Origin: Desulfotomaculum nigrificans DSM 574
GTDB lineage: Bacteria > Bacillota > Desulfotomaculia > Desulfotomaculales > Desulfotomaculaceae
Assembly: GCF_000189755.2 (NCBI RefSeq)
Contig: NZ_KI912183.1
Location: 808,257-872,256, forward strand
DNA: 64,000 bases
Direction: 5' to 3'
The notes below the pieces were generated by a model. That model was not told where the DNA came from. It saw nothing but the letters and a program-made list of their open reading frames with translations, and made no database searches. This document shows positions 46,603-55,561 of the stretch, one piece after another. How positions within the stretch are numbered: position 1 is the stretch's first letter; each line of letters opens with the position of its first letter. Made by a program: the position numbers and the translations under genes.

Positions 46603-48005
46603 GTTCTGTGATATTGTCACTATACAACTGTTCTGTGAAAATGTCACTATGGAACAGGAGAAGATTACATTGACAAAAGCAGAACTCAAAAAAGTTTTGG
46701 TTGTGGAAAAGCTGGTCGCTCGTCAGATCAAGGTGGCGGAAGCCGCTACTTTGCTTGGATTATCTACCCGACAGGTCTTGCGCCTTAAAAAAATTACCTG
46801 GAGAAAGGAGCTCAAGGCATCGCCCATCAAAACCGAGGACGCAAGCCTGTACATGCCATTCCAGATACCATCAAGGAGCATGTGGCTGAATTGTATCGAT
46901 CCAAGTACTATGGCAGCAACAACTGTCACTTTGCGGAACTGCTCCAAGAGCATGAATCCATCACACTTAGTGTTTCCTCCGTCCGCCGTATTTTGTTGGC
47001 GAAGGGTATCAAACAGCCCAAGCAACGGCGGCGGGGTAAGTTTCACCAACCGCGCAGCCGAAAAACGCAAGCCGGAATGCTTTGGCAGATCGACGCCAGT
47101 TCCTTCGCCTGGCTGGAGGATCGGGGACCTGAGCTCACGCTGCATGGAGCAATTGATGACGCAACCGGCATGGTCGTCGGTGCTGTCTTTCGTCCCACTG
47201 AGACGCAGGAAGGCTATTTCACCGTCATGAAACAAGCCATCCAGCAATACGGCATTCCGCTCGGGCTGTACAGCGACCGTCACACTATCTTTCGTTCCAC
47301 TAAGGAAACGTTGACACTGGAGCAGGAATTGGTGGGAGAGACCAAGCCGCTGTCGAATTTCGGCAAAGCGATGGCCGATCTGGGAATTACGCACATCAAA
47401 GCCCTGTCGCCGCAAGCCAAAGGACGCATTGAACGGCTGTGGCAAACCTTCCAGGATCGCTTGGTTATTGAATTGCGGCTGCTTGGGGTGAGCACACTGG
47501 AAGAAGCCAATCGCGTGCTGCCTTAGCTAATTCAAAAGCACAATCGCAAGTTTGCTGTCAAACCTCAAGAGGCGGAATCGGCGTACCGCGAGTTACCCGG
47601 GGGAATCAACTTGGATCATGTTTTCACCGTCCGGGAATACCGTCAGATCGGCTCGGGACAGACGATTTCTTATGGCGGCAAGATCTATACCTTCGCCGAA
47701 AAACTGCCCCGTCCCTTCGAGCTCAAAACTGTCGTTGAAGTACGGAAAACAATGCAAGGTGAACTGTTAGTATGGCATCAAGGACACGCGCTGCGATTGT
47801 ATGAAACGGAAAAACCCAAACGACAGCAAGAAATAAAAACAGCGAGTCCTGCGTTGCCACGCAAACCCGCTGCAAATCATCCATGGCGTCGACCATGGAA
47901 CTCACCAAGCAGGTTTAGCGTAGCACAAATGCATAACCGTTGACAACCCCTAAAAGGGGGTTCTTAAACTCATAAAAGTGACATTTTCACAGACTATTGA
48001 CAGTG
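46603..48005 (+). mobile_element. ISNCY/IS1202-like element, broken
   Basis: Bounded by inverted repeats TCTGTGAAAATGTCACT (46632-46648) and its exact inverse (47977-47993), with further weaker repeats outside them. It has inserted into the IS110 remnant. One transposase gene inside is broken by a frameshift and a stop. Exact outer ends are uncertain by several bases. Confidence 0.7.
46649..47943 (+). pseudogene. ISNCY/IS1202-like transposase, broken
   Basis: Reads MEQEKITLTKAELKKVLVV and an HTH (VAEAATLLGLSTRQVLRLKK), shifts frame at a run of seven A (46787-46793), then continues NYLEKGAQGIAHQNRGRKPV, QIDASSFAWLEDRGPELTLH (DDE core), SDRHTIF and KGRIERLWQTFQDRL. TAG at 47524-47526 interrupts it before the last 140 codons (KFAVKPQEAESAYRELP). 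The A-run could be a -1 slippage site, but the stop makes it inactive. The base composition is more GC-rich than the neighbours. Confidence 0.78.
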
Positions 48006-48031
48006 GTAATTTTTATAATTTTAAATTTGTT

Positions 48032-48079
48032 TGGTGGGACTAGGTGAACTCGAACCACCGACCTCCTGAATGGGAATCA
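48032..48079 (-). pseudogene. Partial tRNA-Gly(CCC), 3' portion
   Basis: Minus strand: an anticodon loop TTCCCAT (anticodon CCC, T33), stem half TCAGG, variable loop AGGTC, T arm GGTGG-TTCGAGT-TCACC, acceptor TAGTCCC and ACCA. The 5' half is absent: upstream bases do not form the D arm or the acceptor partner. Such 3' fragments are often left at the attachment site of an integrated element. Confidence 0.7.
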
Positions 48080-48281
48080 CATAACCGACATTCTCCTAAA
48101 ATCGACTAACGCAGGCCATCCAACAATTTCCCTATGGTACACTTCAATATAGGATAATGCATAGAAAAAGCACTGCTCCCAATCTACAAACCCGTAGTTC
48201 AAATCTGTTTCCCTCAACTAGTCTGAACTAGTTACAACACGTTTTCTGACAATTTTTTCAAGTGAAATTGCTTTCTTTTTT

Positions 48282-48353
48282 TTACCTTTGTGGACGGAAA
48301 ATTTTCAGTTCCTTGAACAATCGGTATACTTTTTTCTCGTTAATAATCATTCC
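48282..48353 (-). pseudogene. IS3 orfB fragment
   Basis: About 23 codons (MIINEKKVYRLFKELKIFR) match the end of the HTH_21 region of IS3 OrfB and resemble the remnant near 41780. The rest of 48080-48511 holds no recognised feature. Confidence 0.55.
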
Positions 48354-48511
48354 ATGGAAAGGGAAGCAGAGAGCTAGGCCAAGTCTGACCCTATCCAAAA
48401 GGATACAACGTGTTGGGCCAAGCTTATTTCTCCCGGCTTAGGTACCCTCCCCCACCCACCAGGCTGGTGGCCTATGAGGTATGATGAGGCGTCCTAAAGG
48501 GACGTTTAAAA

Positions 48512-49681
48512 TTACTGCTGAGAGGCATCCCAAGTATGATCCCGCATCATTTCATTATCAGTTAAATTAAAATACTTGTATCTGATTTGCCCGGGGCGAT
48601 CCGGTACCGGGTCATCCCAGGTGGTATCTAAGTTATACCACCGGCCATCTATCTTAACCCTGTTCCAACCGTGGGGCTCCGGTCCATTACTGCCGATTCC
48701 TGTACCGGTAATATATTTACATTCCAAGCCAGCCATAGTCAGGAGTTTCCACATGGCCGAAGCATAGCCTTGACAAACGCCGACACCGTTAATTAATACC
48801 CCGTAAGTTGTATATGATTCTTTAGGCACAGTGTTACGCAGGTAATTTTCATAGTCATATTTAGTGTTTAGAACAATATAATCATGCAGGGCTTTTTCCT
48901 TTTCCAAATCAGACATGCCCGGTTTAATAACAGTATTAATAATTTCTAGGGATTTTTTATCAACCGCACTAATCATCTGTTTGACCTTGGTTCTGGAAAA
49001 ATAATAATTAAATGTTATTTCAATTTCTACCTCCCGGCCATAGCTGGCTCGAATTTCTAAGGAATCTACATAATTCAAATCAGGGTGGTCTATTAATACT
49101 CTTTGGGCTATGTCCTGAATTTGTTTCATTTGGTATTGGCCTTGGTTAACCGATTGAAATACTACTTTAGCTTGGGCCTGACGCAATCCATCCCGAATGG
49201 CTATATATAAAGGGTCACTATTATCATTGAAAATTTGATTATTGGGAACAGTGTTAGTCTGCGGTGGCGGCGAATTAGATGTAATGGTAATGGTTTTGCT
49301 GGTACCATCCCAGTTAACATCGGCCCCCAAAGCTTCGGAAACAAAGCGTAACGGCACCATAGTACTGCCCTCTATTACTTTGGCGGGCACCTGTAGGGCT
49401 ATTGGCTGATGATTTAGGTAGGCCGTTTTATACCCGATCCGCAGTGTGAGAACCAAATCGCCCTTGGTTGCGGTGACTGTTTTTGTCCCATCATCCCAAG
49501 TAACGTTGGCCCCTAGAGACTGAAATATTGGTCGCAGCGGCACTAACGTTGTTCCATTTTCCACCGCCGTGGGAGCCTTAAGCTGGTGGCCGTCAATAAA
49601 AATCTGAGTGGCTCCGGCCGGTGTAACTATGGTTAAAGCAATAATTAAGACTGTCAACAATACCAGACCTCTTTTGCGCAT
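48512..49681 (-). CDS. Secreted transglutaminase-like protein with copper-amine-oxidase-type N domains
   Basis: 389 residues. Signal peptide (MRKRGLVLLTVLIIALTIV ... AGA), then two copies of the copper amine oxidase N-like stalk domain (LVPLRPIFQSLGANVTWDDG and MVPLRFVSEALGADVNWDG), a Pro-rich linker, and a C-terminal transglutaminase-like domain with Cys in GVGVCQGYASAM, His in EPHGWNRVKI and Asp in NLDTTWDD. Probably acts on cell-surface proteins or peptides as a protease or crosslinker; substrate unknown. AAAGGAAG precedes the ATG. Single gene. Confidence 0.85.
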   Translation of the reverse strand: MRKRGLVLLTVLIIALTIVTPAGATQIFIDGHQLKAPTAVENGTTLVPLRPIFQSLGANVTWDDGTKTVTATKGDLVLTLRIGYKTAYLNHQPIALQVPAKVIEGSTMVPLRFVSEALGADVNWDGTSKTITITSNSPPPQTNTVPNNQIFNDNSDPLYIAIRDGLRQAQAKVVFQSVNQGQYQMKQIQDIAQRVLIDHPDLNYVDSLEIRASYGREVEIEITFNYYFSRTKVKQMISAVDKKSLEIINTVIKPGMSDLEKEKALHDYIVLNTKYDYENYLRNTVPKESYTTYGVLINGVGVCQGYASAMWKLLTMAGLECKYITGTGIGSNGPEPHGWNRVKIDGRWYNLDTTWDDPVPDRPGQIRYKYFNLTDNEMMRDHTWDASQQ

Positions 49682-49872
49682 GTCTCGCTTCCTTTCAGTT
49701 AATTAGCTGATATTTAAACGCTACTTATCATTATATCACTGCTTTTGTATTTTTTTCTATGGACTGTTCTTGGTATTATATTTAAAACCATTACTAAACC
49801 TTTATAAATGGTATCCCGGCTGTTAAAATGAAATACAGAATATATATTTATTAAAGGTAAAGGTGAAGTTTA

Positions 49873-50250
49873 ATGGATATCATATCTTTGATTGCTGAAA
49901 ATAAAATTCGGGAAGCCATTGAAAAGGGTGAATTAAAAAATTTGCCCGGCCAGGGGAAACCTCTGGAACTGGAAGATCTCTCCCATGTCCCCGAAGATCT
50001 GCGGGCTGGGTATAAAATGCTTAAAAACGCCGGGGTGCTGCCGGAAGAAATGGAGATTAAAAAGGAAATTATTTCACTGCAAAAGTTAATGGACTGTTGC
50101 TATGAGGAGGAAAAGAAAAACATCATTAAAAAGCAATTAAATGAAAAAATTCTTAGGTTTAACCTTTTAATGGAAAAAAGAGCGGTCAGCTCTCCCGCTT
50201 TAAGTTTTTATAAAGACAAGATCTTTGATAAATTCGCAGGCAAAGACTAA
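49873..50250 (+). CDS. DUF1992 (DnaJ-related) protein
   Basis: 125 residues with the DUF1992 signature of DnaJC28-like proteins: AENKIREAIEKGELKNLPGQ, GKPLELEDLSHVPEDLRAGY and KNAGVLPEEMEIKKEI. There is no J domain. Function unknown. AAAGGTGAAG lies before the ATG. Single gene with a terminator downstream. Confidence 0.85.
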   Translation: MDIISLIAENKIREAIEKGELKNLPGQGKPLELEDLSHVPEDLRAGYKMLKNAGVLPEEMEIKKEIISLQKLMDCCYEEEKKNIIKKQLNEKILRFNLLMEKRAVSSPALSFYKDKIFDKFAGKD

Positions 50251-50337
50251 ATGCAGTTTTTAAAGAGTATCAAGAGTAAGTTATATAAAAATTCTATGAA
50301 AATTAAGAAATCCCTGTCAATTATTCTCCAACAATAA

Positions 50338-50368
50338 AATAAACCGTCCTTTACGTGGACGGTTTATT
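50338..50368 (+). terminator. Intrinsic terminator
   Basis: AATAAACCGTCC (50338-50349) pairs with GGACGGTTTATT (50357-50368). Confidence 0.75.
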
Positions 50369-50583
50369 CTTAACCAATGATGATAGCAGTTGACCTAATA
50401 GGATCTCTGCAGTTTTCCCCCACCGGGAGAGTATCATTTAAGTTGTATTTAAATGTCATTTTACTCGAGGCAACAAATCTCCTCACTTAAGAATTAAGGT
50501 GTAATGTTTCCCCCGGCAGCGAGCACCAATTTCAAAAAACTCCGGTCAGCAGAATTTTTCATTTATCTGCATCGTGCCAGAAG

Positions 50584-50647
50584 AAGGAGATGTATGATGA
50601 TAACAATGCCCCTTCGGAGGGCTTATTTTTTTGCATTCCGTTGCTAA
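50584..50647 (+). promoter_or_regulatory. Candidate leader peptide overlapping a terminator
   Basis: AAGGAG (50584-50589) precedes ATG ATG (50594-50599) of a 17-codon frame, MMITMPLRRAYFFAFRC, ending at 50647. Its CCC-CTT-CGG-AGG codons lie in a hairpin (GCCC...GGGC, 50608-50622) followed by TTATTTTTTT. This resembles translational attenuation ahead of the metallo-hydrolase gene. No gene was seen in 50370-50583. Confidence 0.4.
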
Positions 50648-50711
50648 CCCGGTGGTAAATATGTTAATATTTCCGAAACAAGGAGATTCAATTAGTTGAG
50701 GAGGCAGGGAA

Positions 50712-51602
50712 GTGACTCTTACCAAACTCACTGGTTCCGTGTATGTATTTCAAGGGCCAACTAATATCGGAGTAATCGCCACTCCTACCGAAGAAGCGAT
50801 CCTGATTGACAGTGGGCTGGATGAATCCACTGCCCGCAAAGTATTACGGTCGGTTGAACAACAAGGACTACAGGTAAAGGCCATTATTAACACCCATTCT
50901 CATGCCGATCACATAGGTGGCAACGCTTTCGTTCAGGCCCGCACCGGTGCGGCTGTTTACGCTTCCCCGCTGGAAGCACCCTTAATCCGGTACCCCCAGC
51001 TGGAACCTACCATGTTGTTAGGCGGTGCCAACCCTTGGAAAGATATGCGGAACAAGTTTTTAATGGCTAAGCCAAGTTTAGTCACAGAAGAACTGGGGGG
51101 CGGCCCCTATACTGTCTGCGGCCGACAATTGCAGATTATTTCTTTACCCGGCCATAGTTTGGATCAAATCGGTGTACTGGCTGATGGGGTATTATTTGTG
51201 GGCGATGCCTATATTAGTTCACACCTGCTGCAAAAGCACGGTATCCCCTATAATGTTAACATCAAGGATTATTTAAATACCCTGGATAAGTTAGTGGAGT
51301 CACATTGTGACTGGTTTGTTCCTTCTCACGGTGAGCCTACCGAAAATATTACCGCTGACATAGCAGCCAATCGCAGTACCGTACTTAGTTTAGTGGAACA
51401 CGTGGCAAGTTGGCTGTCGGAACCACTTACAGCAGAAGAGCTGGTGGCCAAATTATGCACCCATTTGCAGGTTACCCCCGGTAACCCCGGCCTGTTCTTT
51501 TTATACCGCACCGCAGTTATGGCCTACTTAAGCTTTCTACAGGAGCAAGAACGGGTACAGGCCGTTATTAACGATAATAAACTGGTATGGCAAAGGCGTT
51601 GA
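50712..51602 (+). CDS. MBL-fold metallo-hydrolase
   Basis: 296 residues with the metallo-beta-lactamase metal motif THSHADHIGG, then LPGHSLDQIG, FVGDAYIS and a final VPSHGEP, giving a di-metal site. The C-terminal 70 residues are helical, as in glyoxalase II-like and related hydrolases. Substrate unknown. GTG start with GAGGAGG upstream. A possible attenuator lies about 100 bases before it. Confidence 0.85.
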   Translation: MTLTKLTGSVYVFQGPTNIGVIATPTEEAILIDSGLDESTARKVLRSVEQQGLQVKAIINTHSHADHIGGNAFVQARTGAAVYASPLEAPLIRYPQLEPTMLLGGANPWKDMRNKFLMAKPSLVTEELGGGPYTVCGRQLQIISLPGHSLDQIGVLADGVLFVGDAYISSHLLQKHGIPYNVNIKDYLNTLDKLVESHCDWFVPSHGEPTENITADIAANRSTVLSLVEHVASWLSEPLTAEELVAKLCTHLQVTPGNPGLFFLYRTAVMAYLSFLQEQERVQAVINDNKLVWQRR

Positions 51603-51640
51603 TATAAACTTAAATTAGCTAGGCTAAGAGGTGATCCATA

Positions 51641-51793
51641 ATGGAACGGCGGCCCAGTATTGCTCGCTCGTTACGAATTACAGGTGTTTTATTTATCATC
51701 ATAAGTTTCTTCGTGGACCAAAAAGTAGAATTTGGCCTACTAGGTATTGCTTTTTTTGCCCTGGGCAGTGTGCAATTTAAAAGACATCGTTAG
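51641..51793 (+). CDS. Small membrane protein, 50 aa
   Basis: Starts MERRPSIARSLRITG and has two short hydrophobic segments (VLFIIISFFV and FGLLGIAFFALGSV), ending QFKRHR. AGAGGTGATCC precedes the ATG. It lies 38 bases after the metallo-hydrolase and probably shares its transcript. Family not recognised. Confidence 0.6.
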   Translation: MERRPSIARSLRITGVLFIIISFFVDQKVEFGLLGIAFFALGSVQFKRHR

Positions 51794-51816
51794 ATTTTCA
51801 TAAGGGAGGAATTTTC

Positions 51817-52071
51817 ATGGGAGGCGGCCTTAACCTAACCTTCTTCAGATCTGATAATCCCCCTAGTTGCTATTATGAATATAAATTCGGCACCCGCGGC
51901 CAGGGATGTTTAAGATATGGATGTACACCGGCCTGTGTTGCCTGTAGGTACTCACGGCCCCAAAATACACCTGCTTGTTACGAAAGTCTCCCCGGTTACC
52001 CGGAGGATTGTATTTCCTCCTATTTCGTGCCGGAGTGCAAACGTTTTTGTAAATATGCCCAATCCAGTTAA
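51817..52071 (+). CDS. Cysteine-rich hypothetical protein, 84 aa
   Basis: Ten Cys in 84 residues (including CYYEYKFGTRGQGCLRYGC, CVACR, CKRFCKYA), no signal peptide, many Tyr and Pro. The spacing suggests a metal- or Fe-S-binding small protein. AAGGGAGG precedes the ATG. Last gene of the plus-strand run. Confidence 0.6.
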   Translation: MGGGLNLTFFRSDNPPSCYYEYKFGTRGQGCLRYGCTPACVACRYSRPQNTPACYESLPGYPEDCISSYFVPECKRFCKYAQSS

Positions 52072-52083
52072 TCAGTTGACAGG

Positions 52084-52452
52084 CTAAAGTGCGTTACGGA
52101 TATGTTTAATGGATGCCAAGCCGCCGTTATTATGGTAAGTGATAGCTAACACATCAAACCGGCAGGGCCTATTAATATACTGGGGGCGGGCCAGCAAATA
52201 TTGCTGACCCAGCATTCTTAATTTCTTTTGTTTACGATAATCAACACTTTCCTCGGGTGACCCATGGGTCACCCCGGAGCGTGACCGTACCTCCACGAAC
52301 ACCAATGTCCCCCGCTCATCTCGGGCAATAATGTCCAGTTCACCCAGGCGACATCGGTAGTTCCTTTCTATTATCTGCCACCCCAATTTAATAAGATACC
52401 TGGTGGCCTCATCCTCGGCCCGGTTACCTAGTTTCTTTTTATCAAGACCCAT
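52084..52452 (-). CDS. yraN: UPF0102 (YraN) family nuclease-like protein
   Basis: 122 residues with the restriction-endonuclease-like fold typical of YraN: GNRAEDEATRYLIKLGW, NYRCRLGELDIIARDERGTL and FVEVRSRSG, which supply the Glu-Asp-Glu-x-Lys-type active-site pattern. Biological role is unclear. Convergent with the Cys-rich gene. AAGGGGTAAA lies before the ATG. Confidence 0.88.
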   Translation of the reverse strand: MGLDKKKLGNRAEDEATRYLIKLGWQIIERNYRCRLGELDIIARDERGTLVFVEVRSRSGVTHGSPEESVDYRKQKKLRMLGQQYLLARPQYINRPCRFDVLAITYHNNGGLASIKHIRNAL

Positions 52453-52520
52453 TTTTTTACCCCTTTTTTGTCTTTCCCTAACTTTTCTGCAACTCCTTAA
52501 ATATACCTGCCTGGCCCATA

Positions 52521-52559
52521 TAAAAAAGCTTCCGACAGTGGTTAAATGTCGGAAGCTTT
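52521..52559 (-). terminator. Terminator of the nuo operon
   Basis: AAAGCTTCCGACA pairs with TGTCGGAAGCTTT; on the minus strand six T follow. Confidence 0.88.
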
Positions 52560-52616
52560 AGTTCTTATCGAAAATAAATAACGGAAGCACCATTCCCCTG
52601 GCGAGAAAATTTGTTC

Positions 52617-54044
52617 TTAATGCAGGAAAAAAGATATGGCAGCCAGGTTGGTTACCTGGGCCAAAGGACCGGGGTAGATACCTAAAACTATAGTAGCCAC
52701 CATAGCAATCAGCAGGGTTATATTGGTGGCACTTCCCATTTCAATAGGGCTGGGATCCTTGGGCTCATCCCTGAACATCACCAATACCACACGCAGGTAG
52801 TAGTACACTGATACCATACTCATGATTAGCCCGATATAAGCGAGCCACATATACCCCCTGATAACCGTAGCAAAGAGATAAAACTTACCCACAAAACCAG
52901 CCAGAGGTGGAATGCCGGCCATGGAAAGCAAGCATACCAACATCACTGTGGCCGCCAAAGGAGCCCTTTGAGCCAATCCGGCGTAGTCTTTTATTTCATC
53001 ACTGTGAATTTTGTTATATACCGCCGCCACCACAGTAAAGGCGCCAATAGTTGCAAACAGGTAAAGGAAAGAATAAAACAGTACCCCTTTGACTCCGGCA
53101 GGGCTGGCGGTCACCAATCCCACCAGAATATAACCGGCCTGGGCAATACTGGAATAAGCCAGCATCCTTTTGATATTTGTTTGGGGTATGGCCACCAGGT
53201 TACCGATGACCATACTGAGAGCGGCTAAAACAGCCACCAGCATAGCCCACTGGTCGTTCAGTGTCGGTAACCCGCTGACGAAAATTCTGAGCAAGGCGGC
53301 AAAGGAAGCAGCTTTAGAACCCACCGCCAGGTAAGAGGTAACGGGTGTCGGCGCCCCCTCATAAACGTCCGGCGTCCACATATGAAAAGGCACCGCTGAC
53401 ACCTTAAAGCCTAAACCGGCCACTAACATGACTAATCCCATAATTAGCAACGGAGATGCCCCTTGACCCACCTTGGCCGCAACTTCTCTGATGATAATGG
53501 TGCCGGTGGCCCCATAAACCAAACTTAGACCATATAATAACACTGCTGTGGAGAGACCGGCCAGTAAGATATACTTCATGCCGGCTTCCAGGGACTTGGC
53601 CTCAGAGGAGCGTAAGGCCACTAAAATTACAAAAGCCATGGTCATTAATTCCAATCCTAAATATAAGGAAATGAAGTCACCGGCGGAGGCCATTATCATC
53701 ATGCCTAATGTGGTGAAGATAATGATGGAATAATACTCAAAGTGATATTCTACATTTTCATCGCTATACCGGTACGACCCCAATATCACCAAAATAGCTG
53801 CCAGTAGAAACAGAACCTTAAAAAACCGTGAGTACCAATCTACCAGATACATGCCGTTTAAAAGCTCACCCTGGTTAGACCAAGAGGCAATGGTAATTCC
53901 CAGTACCACCAGTAGTCCCAGGAGGGTAAAACTACCCAGGCCCTTGCGGGCATTGGATGGTACCACCAGACCCAAAACCATGGTAACTAACCCCAGTATA
54001 GCAATGGCCAGCTCAGGAGCTAATAGAGAAAAATCCACATGCAT
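52617..54044 (-). CDS. nuoN: Complex I membrane subunit NuoN
   Basis: 475 residues, about 14 membrane helices, antiporter-like proton-pumping subunit. Landmarks: FKVSAVPFHMWTPDVYEGAP and KRMLAYSSIAQAGYIL. Last gene of an 11-gene nuoA-N operon lacking nuoE, F and G, so electrons probably enter from ferredoxin or another donor rather than NADH. GGGGAG precedes the ATG. Confidence 0.94.
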   Translation of the reverse strand: MHVDFSLLAPELAIAILGLVTMVLGLVVPSNARKGLGSFTLLGLLVVLGITIASWSNQGELLNGMYLVDWYSRFFKVLFLLAAILVILGSYRYSDENVEYHFEYYSIIIFTTLGMMIMASAGDFISLYLGLELMTMAFVILVALRSSEAKSLEAGMKYILLAGLSTAVLLYGLSLVYGATGTIIIREVAAKVGQGASPLLIMGLVMLVAGLGFKVSAVPFHMWTPDVYEGAPTPVTSYLAVGSKAASFAALLRIFVSGLPTLNDQWAMLVAVLAALSMVIGNLVAIPQTNIKRMLAYSSIAQAGYILVGLVTASPAGVKGVLFYSFLYLFATIGAFTVVAAVYNKIHSDEIKDYAGLAQRAPLAATVMLVCLLSMAGIPPLAGFVGKFYLFATVIRGYMWLAYIGLIMSMVSVYYYLRVVLVMFRDEPKDPSPIEMGSATNITLLIAMVATIVLGIYPGPLAQVTNLAAISFFLH

Positions 54045-54046
54045 GA

Positions 54047-55561
54047 TTATCTCCCCCCTATCTGCAGGGCGTCATTGATGTGCGCCAGAATCGGTGCCAC
54101 CCCGCTGTTAACCATATCAAACAACAGTGAAGGAAGCAGGCCCCCGATTACCAGAACGCTGCCCAATACCACCAGGGGTACCATCTCCGGTCCCCGGAGA
54201 TCTTTAATATGACTGAATTCCGATTTGGCCGGTCCGAACAGGGTGTTGGCCCCAGCCCGCAGCACGTACAGGGCGGTGATAATGATACCAGCAATGGCTA
54301 TCACTGCCAGCCAGCCAAAGATTTTAAAGGACTCCACAAAGATGGTAAACTCCGGCACGAAGCTAATTAGTCCAGGTAATCCCAGTGAGGCCATGGAGGC
54401 CATCATAAATCCCACTGACAGGCGGGGTGCCTGATGGGACAAGCCGCCCATATCCGGAATCCAGCGGGTGTGTGTTCTTTCGTAAATAAACCCGATCATG
54501 GAGAAGAACAATGCTGCCATGACCCCGTGGGCAAACATGTTCGCTACCGCGCCGTTTACGCCAATGATTCCCAAGGAAGCGATGCCCAGCAGCACATAAC
54601 CCATGTGGGAAACCGAAGAATATCCCACCACATATTTAAGATCCTTTTGGGCTAAAGCTCCCATGGCAGCATAAGCAACCCCCGCCACACCCAGCACGGC
54701 AATCCAGGGGGCCCAGAATTTAGCCCCCAAAGGCATAACAAAAACAGCCAGTCTGATTAATCCGTATCCACCGATTTTTTTCAATACCCCGGCGTGAATC
54801 ATGGATACTGCTGTGGGGGCGCCAGCGTAACCATCCGGCGACCATGAGTGAAAGGGCCACATAGAAAGCAGCGAGCCAAAACCCAGCAGCATTAAAGCAA
54901 ACATGTAGATTTGGAATTGCTCCGGAAAATCCACCTGGGCCAGAGCTTGAAAGCTCATATTGGCTGTACCGGTAATTTCGATGGACTTGATAAAGGTGGC
55001 GATAATCCCCACCAGTAAGAAAGCTGACCCAATCAGCAGGTAGATGGTTAACTTCATCCCGGCATATTCTTTGGTTACCCGTTTGGAGCTACCCCAAATG
55101 ATAACCATGATGTAAATGGGGATAACCACAACCTCGTAGAACAACAGGAAAATAAATAAATCCTGAGCCAAGAAGGTTCCCATGACCCCTGATATTAGAA
55201 TTAACAGTAGGATCATTAACTCCTTGGTTCTATGGTTGACGTTCCAGGAAGCAAATACCGCGGCAAAACCAATCAAGTTGGTCAACAACAGCATGGGCAG
55301 GCTTAAACCATCTACCGCCAGGAAGTAAGACACCCCTAAATCCCTGATCCAGGGGATGGGCCGGCCAAAATCAACAAACTGTAAACCTCCTGCGTTTTGA
55401 TTATAAGCAAAATACACGTAAAGGCTAAGAGCCAGGGCCACTCCGGTACCAAGGGCAGCCACCGATTTACAGAGCTTTTCTTCTTCCCTGGGAATAAACA
55501 CGATAAACAAGGCCGCCAAGATCGGCGCCAGTAAAGTTACTGTCAATACAGGGAAATTCAT
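54047..55561 (-). CDS. nuoM: Complex I membrane subunit NuoM
   Basis: 504 residues, about 14 helices, second antiporter-like subunit. Landmarks: FLLFYEVVVIPIYIMVIIWG with the conserved Glu of helix 5, FHSWSPDGYAGAPTAVSMI and KYVVGYSSVSHMGYVLLG. Its ATG follows the nuoL stop directly (TAAATG), pointing to coupled translation. Confidence 0.94.
   Translation of the reverse strand: MNFPVLTVTLLAPILAALFIVFIPREEEKLCKSVAALGTGVALALSLYVYFAYNQNAGGLQFVDFGRPIPWIRDLGVSYFLAVDGLSLPMLLLTNLIGFAAVFASWNVNHRTKELMILLLILISGVMGTFLAQDLFIFLLFYEVVVIPIYIMVIIWGSSKRVTKEYAGMKLTIYLLIGSAFLLVGIIATFIKSIEITGTANMSFQALAQVDFPEQFQIYMFALMLLGFGSLLSMWPFHSWSPDGYAGAPTAVSMIHAGVLKKIGGYGLIRLAVFVMPLGAKFWAPWIAVLGVAGVAYAAMGALAQKDLKYVVGYSSVSHMGYVLLGIASLGIIGVNGAVANMFAHGVMAALFFSMIGFIYERTHTRWIPDMGGLSHQAPRLSVGFMMASMASLGLPGLISFVPEFTIFVESFKIFGWLAVIAIAGIIITALYVLRAGANTLFGPAKSEFSHIKDLRGPEMVPLVVLGSVLVIGGLLPSLLFDMVNSGVAPILAHINDALQIGGR

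Noticed and set aside
46787-46793. Programmed -1 frameshift in the IS1202-like transposase
   Set aside because: The slippery A-run would fit, but a later in-frame stop shows that the gene is dead, so a simple indel is at least as likely.
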